From NCBI GenBank assembly GCA_018136815.1, contig CM030936.1, positions 5,865,774 through 5,929,773 of the forward strand: a stretch of 64,000 nucleotides of DNA, read 5' to 3'. Position numbers and translations under genes: made by a program. Under the pieces are notes generated by a model. It saw nothing but the letters and a program-made list of their open reading frames with translations, ran no database searches and was not told the origin of the DNA. This DNA comes from Isochrysis galbana (Eukaryota; Haptophyta; Isochrysidales; Isochrysidaceae). Of this stretch, positions 52,702 to 63,345 are shown one piece after another (the first letter of the stretch is position 1; each line of letters opens with the position of its first letter).

Positions 52702-52840
52702 GTCATTCTACTACGACTACATGAATGCATTGCAATACGTCTCGGGCGAGCAGGCCGCAGAGCCGCAAGCATTCAACACGAAGGAGTGGGTGGCTCGCAC
52801 CCCACACGAAGCCCTCGTGGATGCGCAATCGGGCCTCTAA
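52702..52840 (+). CDS. possible terminal exon, convergent with the SSB-tipped gene
   Basis: After CGCTAG, a weak 3' splice site, 45 codons of normal composition follow (FYYDYMNALQYVSGEQAAEP then FNTKEWVARTPHEAL), ending in TAA at 52838-52840. That stop overlaps the TAG of the minus-strand gene (52837-52839). In-frame stops just upstream mean it must be spliced, and the preceding exon was not found. No family is recognised. Confidence 0.3.
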
Positions 52841-53987
52841 AAGGGGATGTCAGCGTCATTGAAGAGGGTGGCACCTCCAGCCGGCGGCGCTGCCTCGCCC
52901 CCATTGACTCGAGTCGGCGTGCCGCCGATGCCCTGCTGCTGTGGTGACACATTTTGCTGTGGCTTCGCGAGCTGCTCGTCAATGAAGGCAGAGCAAGCAC
53001 GGCGATTCGAGAGCACCTCGTACGACAGGCCAAGTCGGTTGCGCACAGCCAGAGAGACAGCGAAGTTGATCTGTTTGGCCGTGGGAGGCAAGTCTTGCCC
53101 GCCGAGCGAGTAGTCCCCACCCAAAGGCCCGCGCAAACCAGCCTGTTGCATTCCACCCCCGTACGCCCCCATGGTGCCGCCGCCGTAGGAAGCGGCGCCG
53201 CTTTGTGCGCGAATCTTCTCGTCAATGTATGCCGAAACCGCCGCGCTCGACTCATACGCAGACTCCGGTAGCTCCTCTCCCGCACGCGACGCTAGCTCCA
53301 TGGCAAACGCCACCTGCAACGGCGCATCGGATGCTGGAACGAGGACAAGCAACAGTGGGCATAGATCGGCAGGAGATGGAGCGTACTACTCGACGCGCCT
53401 TGTCGCTCACCGCACCTGCTTTTCACTTGGCGGGACGGCCTCAAGCGCCTTCTGGATATACGATGTACATGATGCTGACGACTCCAGAGCGTCCGATGGC
53501 AGCGGGATCTCCGTCTGATACAAGGGCATCACGGGTGGGAGCGGGTGAGCCAGATCCACATCTCGCGCGCGCAGTATAGCGTGAAGTGCAGCATCGACGG
53601 CTTGCACTCACTGCCCCCGCCACCTGCTCGCTGTGATGTGCGAGGGCTTGCAGGCGGGCTGAGGTTGAAGAAGGGGAGCGAGTGAAGGGAAGAAACAGAG
53701 GCGTATGGATTGGTGAAGAGACGGTGGTCGGGGCGATGAAGTTAACGAGTGAGTGAAGGAGGCACAGCGGATTAGAGAGAGGATATCGCACTCACCCGGA
53801 GCGCAAGGCTCTGAGCATATGAGATCTGCTTCTCACTCGGCGGCATGGGCGCATCTGCGGAGGCGTAGTCATCTAGCTGCGCGCGCGTGGCGTAGAGTGC
53901 CGAGCGCGCCGCCAACCACTCCGGCCGCACACCGCGCCCGAGCAACGTGGGGCGGAGCAGGGGGCACGTGAGGAAGATGAGCCGCAT
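52837..53987 (-). CDS. mitochondrial triple KQ-repeat protein with SSB-like acidic tip (3 exons)
   Basis: Exons on the minus strand: 53987-53796, 53514-53416 and 53313-52837, 255 residues. Both introns are GT-AG in phase 0. Residues 1-36 (MRLIFLTCPLLRPTLLGRGV then RPEWLAARSALYATRA) are Arg-rich with only one acidic residue, as in mitochondrial presequences. Three modules follow, each Pro-Pro-Ser/Thr-x-KQ, then aromatic-Ala-x-x-Leu-Ala, then a Ser-Ala/Cys-x-x-Ile-Asp/Gln helix end (KQ at 53-54, 96-97, 177-178). The protein ends FNDADIPF, close to the DDDIPF tip by which bacterial SSB recruits repair proteins. A role in organellar DNA maintenance is inferred. I do not know a named family with this layout. 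Confidence 0.7.
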
Positions 53988-54146
53988 GCGGCCCTCCGCG
54001 CGCGCGACGGATGGGGAGGGAAGAAGGCGAGGGTGGGTGGGGGGGGGGTTGGGGGGGGGGGGGGGTGCAGGTTCCCGCGCGCGAGCCGCAGTTCTACCTT
54101 TCATGGGCATTCCCCATTTCTATGGGTGAAAACAAAAATCAGCCTG
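53988..54146. other. G-rich spacer upstream of the SSB-tipped gene
   Basis: Contains a G-run at 54040-54065, which is the presumed promoter and leader side of the minus-strand gene. No motif is recognised. Confidence 0.4.
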
Positions 54147-54660
54147 TTTGTCAGAGTTTTCTGGTTGTCCTAGTTTAATCCTAGTGCTGAGGGACCGTGC
54201 CTCATCGGCAACGGAGCCCCTCCCTCGCGATGGGGGTGTGCGCGGTTGGTGCATGGCTCGTCCGGTGTATGTGGCTAGGGATGTAGGGATGCTAGCCAAC
54301 AAGATCTCTTACAAGACTACAATTTCTAACATGGTACCCCCGCCGAGAGACCACCCCAACTTCTACAACCATAGCGCGCTCGACGCCGCCGCTCAAGGGT
54401 GTACAACACCACAACGAATAAACTCGACAAATTCGTTTAAAATCTTTTTTTCGACTCAGCGGCCGCCGACCGCGCCACACGCTCCTTCAAGTGGTGGGAC
54501 CTGGAGACCTGGACCATATGGCCAAATCACTCAACAACTTCAGTGACAGCCACAGCCCGCACTCGACAATTCAAGGGTGGAAAAACAACAAATCCACATC
54601 GAATGACTCCAAAATCCATCCTTCAGCATCTATTCTTAGAGCCCTCGAGGCGTCGGCCAT
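54147..54660 (+). repeat. dispersed repeat family A, uninterrupted copy
   Basis: Collinear with 9412-9466, 9958-10121 and 12507-12815, without the two insertions present there. Where the other copy has TTAA plus the MITE, this one reads gcctcatcggc. No coding sequence was identified. Confidence 0.85.
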
Positions 54661-55414
54661 AGCTGCAGGCTCGGATCGGCAAGCAGAGCGACGCATGGCG
54701 AGGTGGGCTGGTGGGCTGGCTCAGATGAGGCGCACCTTGCAGTCTTGATTTGCGCCTTCGCTGCGGGCGCTCCGCGTGCCTGGAGCGCTTTCGTTGCGCC
54801 GTTGCGCGTCATTTGCAGTATGGATTGATGTCCCATACCGCAATACCGCCTGCCAAGCCCACGCTACACGCTACCCAACGGCAGAACGGCAGAAGATGAT
54901 ATCTGCTCTGGGTGATGGGTTCCCGCCAGATCCAGATGCGCTGTGAGGCGTTCTGGCAGGATCTTGGGCTTTCCTCGTCGCCGCGACGTTGAGCGCCACG
55001 ACGTGGCGAATCGCACCATTTCTTGGCGAATATTTTCGTGGCGCCAGCGGCAGGTGCAGGTGGCCCCCCGTGGAGATTTTTTTTTGAGCATCGCGCCACG
55101 GTCAAAAAATGCAGCTCAGCCCTTACTTATGGTTAAAAAGCCCCTGTTTGACTGCCCTATCGCTTGCGTGTCCGTTCGTTCGCGACACACCAACACTCTT
55201 CGATAAGACTCGTTCAGACACCACCGCTGTACGCTGTACCCTGGCCTATTTAGACTTTGTGATAAGGTATTTTTATACGCTCTCCCTGTCATTGGTGAGG
55301 GTCTCGCATCGGTTCTCGCGCCGCGCGGCTGCCCCCCCGCTGCTGCTGGGGCCGCACGTGAGCGTCCGCCGCCCCGCTCTGGTCTTCGACGGGACGCGCT
55401 CGATTGCCTCTCTG
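54661..55414 (+). other. no supported gene; USE1 upstream region
   Basis: 54940-55080 repeats short GCGCCA/TGGCGA words on both strands. 55205-55270 may hold the USE1 promoter or leader; no TATA box is convincing. Confidence 0.35.
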
Positions 55415-56974
55415 ATGAGCGCCATTCCTTCGCACGCGCTTGTCAACTTTTCACGGCTCATGCGCAGCTGCGACGCTCTAGCAGCTGATCTGCGTGAGGA
55501 GGCTGCGCGGCTGCGACTTGCCGCGTATGTGCCGGTGCTCCACTCGTTGTTCGCACAGCTGGAGCAAGAGGGCTGCTGCGCATGGGACGAGCTTGATGAG
55601 TACAGCCGTAAGGTTACGCGACTCGCCGAGCTACTCGACGAGAAGCGACTCACGAGTGGAGGAGGAGCGCTTGCTGTCGCGAGAGCTACCTCAAACCCAC
55701 GGCTCACACGCAAGCAGGCAAACGCCGAGCTCTCTGGCCGGCGGACCGCTGCGAATCGAGTGCGCGAGGCCCTCAGAGCTCAGCTACTACACAACGATGG
55801 AGCGGAGTGCGTGGCCGAACCAGAGCTCCCTCCGATAACCTGTGGGGAGGGGACCGGCTTCTCGTCGGCTTCACCGTTGTTGGGGCCACCTATACTGCCT
55901 GCACACACTGCAACGGTACTGGCTTCCGCCGCCAGTGGCGCTAGTGCTCTCGACGCTCTCCTGGCACGCGCGGCTATCGAGCGGCCGGCGGCCGGTGCGG
56001 ATGATGGCGAACGGCAGAATGGACCGGCATTCGACCAGAACGAGGGGCATACTTGCAGTTTCAGTGCCACAGCTACGAATGATGCGGCAGCCGCAGGGGC
56101 AGGCGGCCTGTGCGGTTCGTCGGATAGTGCACCTCGGAACGCCCATTCACGTAGCGCTGCAGGCGCGGCAGGGGCTTCAAAGAGCGTGCGTTTTCAGCCG
56201 AAGGAAGGCCGAGGCGCAGTGAGGGACTCCCGAGGCAGTTGTCGAGGCGGAGAGTCTATAGCAGCTGCAAGCGTGGAGGCGACGCTCGAGGCGGAACGAA
56301 ACATGCAGGTGCGTTTCAACATTCTTACAGACATGCCTCTGTTCTTTTCTGGCGCAGTATCACTCAAGCTTGCTACTTGTCAATCGCCAAGATTCGTCTT
56401 TGGTTCTGACTATAACATGCGCATCGCTTGGCCTTCAGCCCATACCATCAGCCACTCCTTTCTCATGACGTCCTCTCAGGATAGCATTGTAGACGATGCT
56501 AGTGTGATGGTCTCAGAGCTGCGCGAACGATCCTTGCAAGCGCGCAAAGCTGTGCGAGATGATATTGCTACGCTCGACGCCACAGGGCAACTCATTGAGG
56601 CCAACCGAGCCAAGCTCGACCAGAACAATGAGAGACTACGAGAACAGGTAATGGCCGTGGCATGCTACCACATGCCGTTCTTCAACCACAATCATCGCAC
56701 GCCTCATAAGCAACTCAGATTGGGCACATCCTGTTGCTTACGCCGTGTCATCCGGCGAAAGTACTTCGACTGTTCACGCACACACACCTTTGCAGCCACC
56801 GCAACGCTTCCATGAGCAACTGACCTAAGCCATCCGCCCACATGCATCTGGGCTGCACAGATAGAGCAAATGCGGTCGAGTAAGTGCGTCACATGGCTAC
56901 TCGTCCTAGTGGTGTGCATCACATTCATCGGCACCTACCTCCTGATGAAAATGTTTCCCAAACCCAAAAATTGA
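55415..56974 (+). CDS. USE1: USE1-type ER SNARE (3 exons)
   Basis: Exons 55415-56308, 56480-56647 and 56861-56974 encode 391 residues; all introns are GT-AG in phase 0. The N-terminus (NFSRLMRSCDALAADLREEA then DELDEYSRKVTRLAELLDEKR) matches the USE1 N-terminal helical region. Residues 299-354 form the SNARE helix (DDASVMVSELRERSLQARKA), with Asp residues where USE1 has its unusual central Asp layer. A C-terminal anchor (WLLVLVVCITFIGTYLLM, about 366-383) is followed by a short basic tail. USE1 acts in Golgi-to-ER retrograde fusion with Sec20 and a syntaxin-18-type partner. The linker at about 110-290 is longer than in animals, Ala/Ser-rich and probably disordered. Confidence 0.88.
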
Positions 56975-57945
56975 GCGTGGTTGCCGCATGTGGCGCTTTG
57001 TATGTATCATGGATTAGGGGTAGCAGTGCAACCTTTTCCCGCGAAGGTAAAGCACTTGTTTGAAGTCGCCACAGAGTAGTGTGATGTTGAGGATTGCGAT
57101 TGCGGTGTTGCGTGTGAGTGCAGAGAATGAGAGTGAGCGCTTGTACGACCAGATATTAATAAAAATTGAACATCTGAGTGTTAGTACCAGGCAACTGCCA
57201 CTAGCCCGGTACCAAGGATGAAGAAGATGAAAGAAAAAACTTTATAATTATAATATTCTTACCTTACTCGCGACTCGCGGCCATGGAACCACTGTACTTA
57301 GGTGTCGTTCCATCAATTGCGGGGCATCAGTCTATAATTGAGCGATCAAGTGTCCATAGTTAACTATACAACAATATTCACACGTGACCCTAGTGTCAGC
57401 GTTTAACATCTACGGCGCGCGCTTTTGAGGACTAGTCTATTTTTGGCAGCAGTTGTCACAGTGTCTTTTTCCTGACTAACCAGCGCGCCCCCCTGGAGAC
57501 GCCGTGCGTGCGTATGCCAATTTGATTCGATGCGGTTCGCCTACACTTACGCAAACGTCCAGTATAAGAGAGATATCTCACGGGGCATGTGTGATGAGTT
57601 TTGCAATCACCGATATGTACGCCGTGCATGCGCACGGCGCGATGTGCATCGGTTCCGCCAAACCCCACCCCCAACTCCTCGGGCCCTCCCCCCCCCCGCT
57701 ATTAGGCGGCTCCGCCCCGTGCACTACTAGGGCCGTCGGACTCCCCCGTGCCCGTGCAACCATGGTGGCCCGGTGGCCCACAGGCAAGTTCATGCAACCA
57801 TCAACTCTACAGCCTCGGGGGTGTTGTGTGTTGTCGGTAGCCGCCACTGTGACGCCCGGGCGTTGATGGGGAGAGGCAACGCCATCTCGAGGAGGGAGGC
57901 TGTCGCTATCCTCCCCAACCTCACGTGACACGTTGCACGTTGTTC
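56975..57945 (+). other. no supported gene between USE1 and the inverted repeat
   Basis: 57171-57212 is a fragment of the repeat seen at 15449-15527. 57210-57400 is AT-rich. No domain-bearing frame was found. Confidence 0.4.
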
Positions 57946-58674
57946 AGGTGGTTCTTAAGGTTTTCTAACTCTGGCGCGAGACGGCGGGTGGCGGGCGCGC
58001 TGGCTGCCCACCTGCCCGCCTCTACAGGCCCTCGCTCCATGTATGGGGCATTGGAGTTCGGTGATCCGTAGGGGATGGAGGCCCAGGGAGTGGATGGATG
58101 TGATGGCGCGGCTGCAGCGGCTACCCGAGGCTTCCCCGCCCGCGCTGCATGTGTCCTGCGTGCAGCGCGGCATGAAGGCGACCAGCACGGCGCGGCTGTG
58201 CTCTGTGCACAACCTGGAGGGTGATAGGGCGGCACAGGCGGCGGCAGATAAAGGGATGCTGGTGATGATGATGCGCAGTGCTGGCTGGCTGCGCGGGAGG
58301 CTGCTGGAGGCAGACGGGCAGACGTGGGAGGCCTCCTGGGAGTGGCTGCCCCTCATACGTCAAGAGCGTTTGTGGGCAAGAAGGGCGGCAGGGAGAAGCG
58401 GTGGTGCACACGCATGGGATGCGTGAGGGTGCTGGTCCGGGCGTTAAAGGCCACCGAAGCAAGCTTCCCCCGTTTGTGGAGTCCCAGATTCAGGACATGT
58501 ATGGGGTGTGTGAGGTGGGCTTTCTCAAGGAGTCTGTTCGTTAGCGATCAAAATCGCAGGGCTGTCGAGCAAGTGTAACTAGTTTAATTCCATGTCCTGT
58601 GAGTGACCGTGTGCGGAATGGGCGTTGTAGCATCTTGTCATGAGACTCTGAGATCACTTCCAATGTTTCAGAAT
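57946..58674 (+). repeat. left arm of 0.73-kb inverted repeat
   Basis: Starts AGGTGGTTCTTAAGG and pairs with 58789-59509. One frame (58043-58426) reads MARLQRLPEASPPALHVSCV then QRGMKATSTARLCSVHN and may be a decayed coding region. A second frame holds CTRMGCVRV and CMGCVRWAF. Confidence 0.85.
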
Positions 58675-58788
58675 CGTACATATTGTCTATTTTTCCACCC
58701 TCCCAACAGTTTCCAAAAAAAGAATATGAGTACTCCGATCATTTTTACTAATGCGGGCATCCGGGGACGCAGGTAGCGGTAAATGAAA
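58675..58788. other. spacer of the 0.73-kb inverted repeat
   Basis: 114 bp, more AT-rich than the arms, with a polypyrimidine run. It is unique in the window. Confidence 0.8.
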
Positions 58789-59509
58789 ATTCTGAAACAT
58801 TGGAAGTGGTCTCAGATGACAAGATGCTACAACGCCCATTGCGCACACGGTCACTCACAGGACATGGAATTAAACTAGTTACACTTGCTCGACAGCCCTG
58901 CGCTTCTAATCGCTTGCGAACAGACTCCTTGAGAAAGCCCACCTCACACACCCCATACATGTCCTGAATCTGGGACTCCACAAACGGGGGAAGCTTGCTT
59001 CGGTGGCCTTTAACGTCCGAACCAGCCCCTCACGCATCCCATGCGTGTGCACCACCGCTTCTCCCTGCCGCCCTCCTTGCCCACAAACGCTTCTGCCGTT
59101 TGAGGAGCAGTCACTCCCAGGAGGCCTCCCACGTCTGCCCGTCTGCCTCCAGCAGCCTCCCGCGCAGCCAACCAGCACTGCGCATCATCATCACCAGCAC
59201 CCCTTATCTACCGCCGCCTGTGCCGCCCCATCGCCCTCCAGGTTGTGCACAGAGCACAGCCGCGCCGTGCTGGTCGCCTTCATGCCGCGCTGCACGCAGG
59301 ACACATGCAGCGCGGGCGGGGAAGCCCCGGGTAGCCGCTGCAGCCGCGCCATCACATCCATCCACTCCCTGGGCCTCCATCCCCTACGGATCACCGAACT
59401 CCAACGCCCCATACATGGAGCGAGGGCCTGTAGAGGCGGGCAGGTGGGCAGCCAGCGCGCCCGCCACCCGCCGTCTCGCGCCAGAGTTAGAAAACCTTAA
59501 GAACCACCT
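58789..59509 (-). repeat. right arm of 0.73-kb inverted repeat
   Basis: Reverse complement of the left arm with scattered substitutions, for example where the left has CATACGTCAAGAGCG and the right arm's complement has CAAACGGCAGAAGCG. The frames seen in the left arm are not preserved intact in both arms. Confidence 0.85.
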
Positions 59510-59516
59510 TCAACTA

Positions 59517-59560
59517 TCGTTAAAACGATAGGGTCATGGAGCGCGCAGCTCGGCAAGAAT
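59517..59560 (+). repeat. Met-Glu-Arg-Ala start with hairpin leader
   Basis: CTATCGTTAAAACGATAG hairpin and GGTC precede ATGGAGCGCGCA at 59536, a fifth instance of the LINE-like start. It is decayed downstream. Confidence 0.45.
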
Positions 59561-60103
59561 GCAGGGCGAGCGAGGAGGGGGTAAAGTACTCCTACGAGAG
59601 ACCAGAGAGAGGGAGAGGGGCCCATAGAGCACACCCCCATTCCAAAAGAAAAAAGAACCGGGCCCGAGGTTTCGTCCTCTCCCCGAAGACGTCAATCCTT
59701 CTCGTTGGAAAGCTTCTCCAACGAGGCAGAAGATACTGCCGCATTTTTGCCGAACTCCCCCCGCCCCCACCGCTCCCGTCTTGATTTCTGCACCTAAATC
59801 TCCGACTGCCGAGCTACGGAGGAGGTGCACTCTTCCCAACCTCCCGCCCCCCCCCCCCCGCCCCCCCCCCCCGCCCCCCCCCCGCGCCCCCCCCGCCCGC
59901 CCGCCCGGCTGCTTACATTCTCCGCCTCAGCTCCCCCCCCCCCCCCCAAAACCTTCTTATTCCCCTCCTCCAGGGTACAACCTCCACTTGTTCCCCCCAA
60001 AGGGGTACAATCTCCACCTCCTCGCGTCCTCACATCAATCACCACTCGCTCACTCGTCCAGGGTACTCACTCATCCCTTTTCTCCTCTCCCCCTCCACCG
60101 TCC

Positions 60104-61012
60104 ATGGCCTCCATCCAGCTGCCCGATCTCTCGCACTTCTCATCGTTTTCGCTCGCCGCCGTGCTCAGCCCTGCCAAGCCATTCGCAATCGGCTCCGTCG
60201 CGGGCTGCATCGCTACCACCGTAATCCAGCCAATGGACATGGTCAAGGTCCGCATTCAGCTCAACGCCTCGCTCCCACACGCCACCACCTCCCCCTTCAG
60301 CATCGCGGCCAAGATGCTCTCTCAAGAGGGTTTTGCCTCGCTCTACGCTGGGCTTTCCGCCGGGCTCACGCGTCAGGTTGTCTACACCGGCGCACGACTC
60401 GGGCTCTATGACAAGTTCATCGAGACGGCCAAGGCAGGCAACGAAGGCAAGCCCCTCCAGATGCACCAGACCGCTGGCTGTGCCCTTGTGGCAGGCGGCA
60501 TTGCAGCCGTGCTCGGGAACCCGGCTGACCTCTCGCTGATCCGCATGCAAGCTGATTCCATGCTCCCAAAGGCGCAACAGCGAGGCTACTCATCCGTCCT
60601 GTCTGCCCTCTCCTCAATTGTGCGCGAGGAGGGCTTCACTGCTCTGCTCAAGGGCTCAGCACCAACTGCGACGCGCGCAATGGCCCTCAACCTCGGCATG
60701 CTCGGTGGCAATACAGAGGCTAAGAAATATCTTAAGACGCTCGAACTCCAGGGCACTGCCGTCGTTTTCTCTGCGTCGGCAATCGCTGGCTTCTTTGCCT
60801 CAGCATTCTCGCTCCCTTTCGATTATGTGAAGACGGCGCTGCAAAAGAGCGGGTCCAAGTACTCAGGGCCCGTCGACTGCGTGGTCAAAACGCTTGCTGA
60901 AGGTGGACCGCTCCGCTTTTACGCTGGGTTTCCGACCTACTACTGCCGCATCGCCCCCCACGCCATGCTTACGCTCATCGCAGCGGAAAAGATTAAGGCA
61001 GCGCTCAAGTAG
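60104..61012 (+). CDS. mitochondrial 2-oxoglutarate/malate-type carrier
   Basis: Single-exon 302-residue SLC25 protein with three tandem carrier modules. The signature Px[DE]xx[KR] is at PMDMVK (43-48), PADLSLIR (140-147, variant) and PFDYVK (238-243). The second module has the RMQADS and LPKAQQRGY region typical of oxoglutarate/malate carriers, and the third ends GFPTYYCRIAPHAMLT. It would exchange 2-oxoglutarate for malate across the mitochondrial inner membrane, part of the malate shuttle. The ATG at 60104 follows a C-rich leader and gives the usual length of about 300. The close dicarboxylate carrier subfamily is the main alternative. Confidence 0.9.
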   Translation: MASIQLPDLSHFSSFSLAAVLSPAKPFAIGSVAGCIATTVIQPMDMVKVRIQLNASLPHATTSPFSIAAKMLSQEGFASLYAGLSAGLTRQVVYTGARLGLYDKFIETAKAGNEGKPLQMHQTAGCALVAGGIAAVLGNPADLSLIRMQADSMLPKAQQRGYSSVLSALSSIVREEGFTALLKGSAPTATRAMALNLGMLGGNTEAKKYLKTLELQGTAVVFSASAIAGFFASAFSLPFDYVKTALQKSGSKYSGPVDCVVKTLAEGGPLRFYAGFPTYYCRIAPHAMLTLIAAEKIKAALK

Positions 61013-61481
61013 GCCGCTCTCCTTCCTGATGATTCGCGCGTACGAGTCGCTCTCGCGCAGATCCCAGGGAAAGGCTTGATGATTGCAGCATATCGCCCAA
61101 GTCTGTTTGAAGGGGCGTCGCACGTACGAGACGCTCTCGTGCGTTGTCCCAGGGCGAGATAGCCAGGTCCAGGCCTCACTTGAAAAGTTGTTGCATGTGC
61201 GAGGTGTGTGCCCAACCTTTCATTCCGATTTGGCGCCTGTACGAATCGCTCTTGCCTTACCACTACGAAGTCATTGTGTTTTGCTCGAGGTAGACTTGCC
61301 GTCGTTGCATGACCTTCGGGCACTAGGCGCTCTTTTGGCTAGGCTGTCAGGAAGGTGTGGGAGTGTCGAGCCCGTCGGCTTGACAAGAGGATTTGAGGCG
61401 AATTCGTAGTATCTACTTCTATTTGCTATTTGCTTCTTATTCCACAACAGAGGCGTAGAATCATCTTCTTCACCAAGAGGC

Positions 61482-61604
61482 AACTAACTTTATAGTTGGT
61501 TGCGATGGAGCGCGCCGACGCTCCCCTCCTCTCCTTCGGCCCCCCCGCCGAGGGCGCCCCACCGGCACCCATGGAGCTGTCGCTGGCGAAGCGACCGCTT
61601 CTCA
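61482..61604 (+). repeat. LINE 5' region and Met-Glu-Arg-Ala start, copy 4
   Basis: CTAACTTTATAGTTGG precedes ATGGAGCGCGCC at 61505. It is nearly the same as 15957-16070 and breaks off at about 61604, where GGTGTTTGACA words begin (inverted pair at 61631 and 61677). Confidence 0.65.
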
Positions 61605-61889
61605 GGGTCCGTGATCTAATAGTTACCTGGTGTTTGACAAGCACGATCTAGCACCTGAATCTGGAGGTGTTAGACACTGTCAAACACCTTCGCGAAAATG
61701 GTGTTTGACACCGATGGCGTAGCGAGTGTCCAACAGTTGCCTAACACCGACTAACGGCGGGAGACTGTGGCCTTCTCCTTCGCTCTAGCTTTGGCTTGCA
61801 TTTCCCTCCCTTTCATCTCGTAAGATCTTTCTTGATATCCGCTGAGTTTCTACCAAAGTAGTTTAACTATCCTAGGTGATGTTTCGTAT
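61605..61889. other. no supported gene; inverted GTGTTTGACA words
   Basis: GGTGTTTGACA at about 61629 and 61700 and its complement TGTCAAACACC at 61676 form possible hairpins. Nothing else is seen. Confidence 0.45.
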
Positions 61890-62165
61890 ATCCAGACCTC
61901 TCGCCGCTTGCAAGAGGTCTTCCGATGTTTCTAGGTTGAAATCTTTGTCCACCGTGTAAAGAGGGCTTATCATCTTCCTAATATGTTTGTTACTCGGGGC
62001 GTGTAGCCCCATATATTCTCTCGTTGTTTTTTTAGTCTTTGGAAGAAGCCGACCTTCGCCGTTACTAATTGGTGGTATCTCGCAAGGATCGCTTTGCTTA
62101 AGATCGATCTAACGGATCTACCGTATCCGCGTTGCCATACTGAATGTAGCCGGACACTATCTACA
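61890..62165 (-). pseudogene. decayed LINE pol 3' fragment
   Basis: The plus strand shares words in the same order with 40230-40490 (GAAATCTTTGTC, TTGTTACTCGGGGCGTG, GGAAGAAGCCGACCTTCGCC). On the minus strand that is the last ~90 codons of the LINE frame ending at 40220, here broken by indels. Confidence 0.75.
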
Positions 62166-62357
62166 TGTACCTAGATGGCAATTTCCACTTGGCTCAATAA
62201 AACCCAGATATTAGATATTAGCGGCACGAGGAGCGCGCGCGCGGGCGCGGTGCGGAACGACGGACCACGGAACAGCGAGCACAGGGAGACCAGACCAAGG
62301 AGGACAGATGACGAGTGCACCTACGCGCCATCTCTCTCACACTCACACACACACTCA

Positions 62358-62603
62358 CTACACACTCACACTATTCATAATTGGCTGCAGCAAGCAGAGC
62401 ATGCTCCAGGGTTTTTCGTCGACTTGCGAGGCCTTCAGGTCATCGTGAAGTTTGCCTGCCCTAAAGAACATGCGCTCTGCGCCCGCCGAGCTAGCCGGCC
62501 GTCCGAGGTACTGCAGCGCCATCTTGGCTAGCGTTGGCAAGCCCTCAGGCCGGCCGATGGTCACATCCGCTGGCGAGTGGTGATCGCGGGCGCTCTCCAC
62601 CAC
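62358..62603 (-). pseudogene. hAT transposase C-terminal fragment, second family
   Basis: The minus-strand frame reads LPTLAKMALQYLGRPASSAG then AERMFFRAGKLHDDLKASQV. This is the hAT dimerisation block of the ASSAxxER type, distinct from the 45.4 kb copy. The rest of the transposase is missing. Confidence 0.8.
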
Positions 62604-62766
62604 GCCTCAACCTCAACACATCCAGGTCCAAGTTGCTATCTTCTATCTTGCGGTACGGCTGCCGCATGGCGGCCGACATTCGGTTGGCTCGGGGGGGGGG
62701 GGGGGGGGGACGCGGCGGGGGCGGGGGCGGGGGGTGGGAGGCGCAACGACCGTATAAGTCCGGTGC

Positions 62767-62920
62767 ATACTACAAATATATCGAGAAGATATCCAGGTAT
62801 CTAGACTATCTAGGTATCTAGCGGCCAAAACCACCATCTAGATGTATCTAGATGGCTGTGGAGCACTATCTACTGTATCTAGATGGCTGAAAATGACTAT
62901 CTACTTGCATCTAGATGGTG
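62767..62920. repeat. TATCTAG word array
   Basis: TATCTAG, TATCTAC and CATCTAGATGG words recur about 8-22 bp apart from 62798 to 62915, several as palindromic CATCTAGATG. It is in the style of the ATAT-word arrays but has different spacing. Confidence 0.65.
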
Positions 62921-63089
62921 CATGGTGCCGGTGGGGGCGGGTGTTCCATGCCTTAGAAGGGAGTGGCTCAAGACGTCTTGAGATACCCTGGTGGCAGGTA
63001 TCGCGGGGCGCAGTCGCTTATTTCTCGAGGACTGCTTGCGGCGCGAGCTGTCAAGGGCCGTTCTTCTTCACGACGAGAGGTCCCCCTCC

Positions 63090-63345
63090 CCCCCCCCAGT
63101 GCTTTACCCGGAGAGTCGCCCGATGTAGGTCGGTCCGCCTCAATGCCTCAAAGGGTTTTCCCTCATTTTAACTTGTGGGGAGTTAGAATGGGAATGGGAG
63201 CCGGGGGCCTGCGAGGGGGGAGATTTGGAGGGTGCATAGGTGTATATATCTGTGGCAATAGCACGCGCCAAGGTGTACGGGCAGGTGCGCTGAGGGCTGT
63301 CGTGTTAGTGCCGGGCTAGTGAGCCAGTGCGAGAGTAGTGGCACT
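63090..63345 (+). repeat. dispersed repeat family B copy 3 and adjoining repeat
   Basis: 63090-63240 matches 3990-4158. 63268-63345 is the inverted partner of 15449-15527. The same two families adjoin in both places. Confidence 0.6.

Noticed and set aside
58043-58426. Conserved gene pair in the 57.9-59.5 kb arms
   Set aside because: The two arms are one inverted duplication; frames differ between arms, so two independent genes are not supported.
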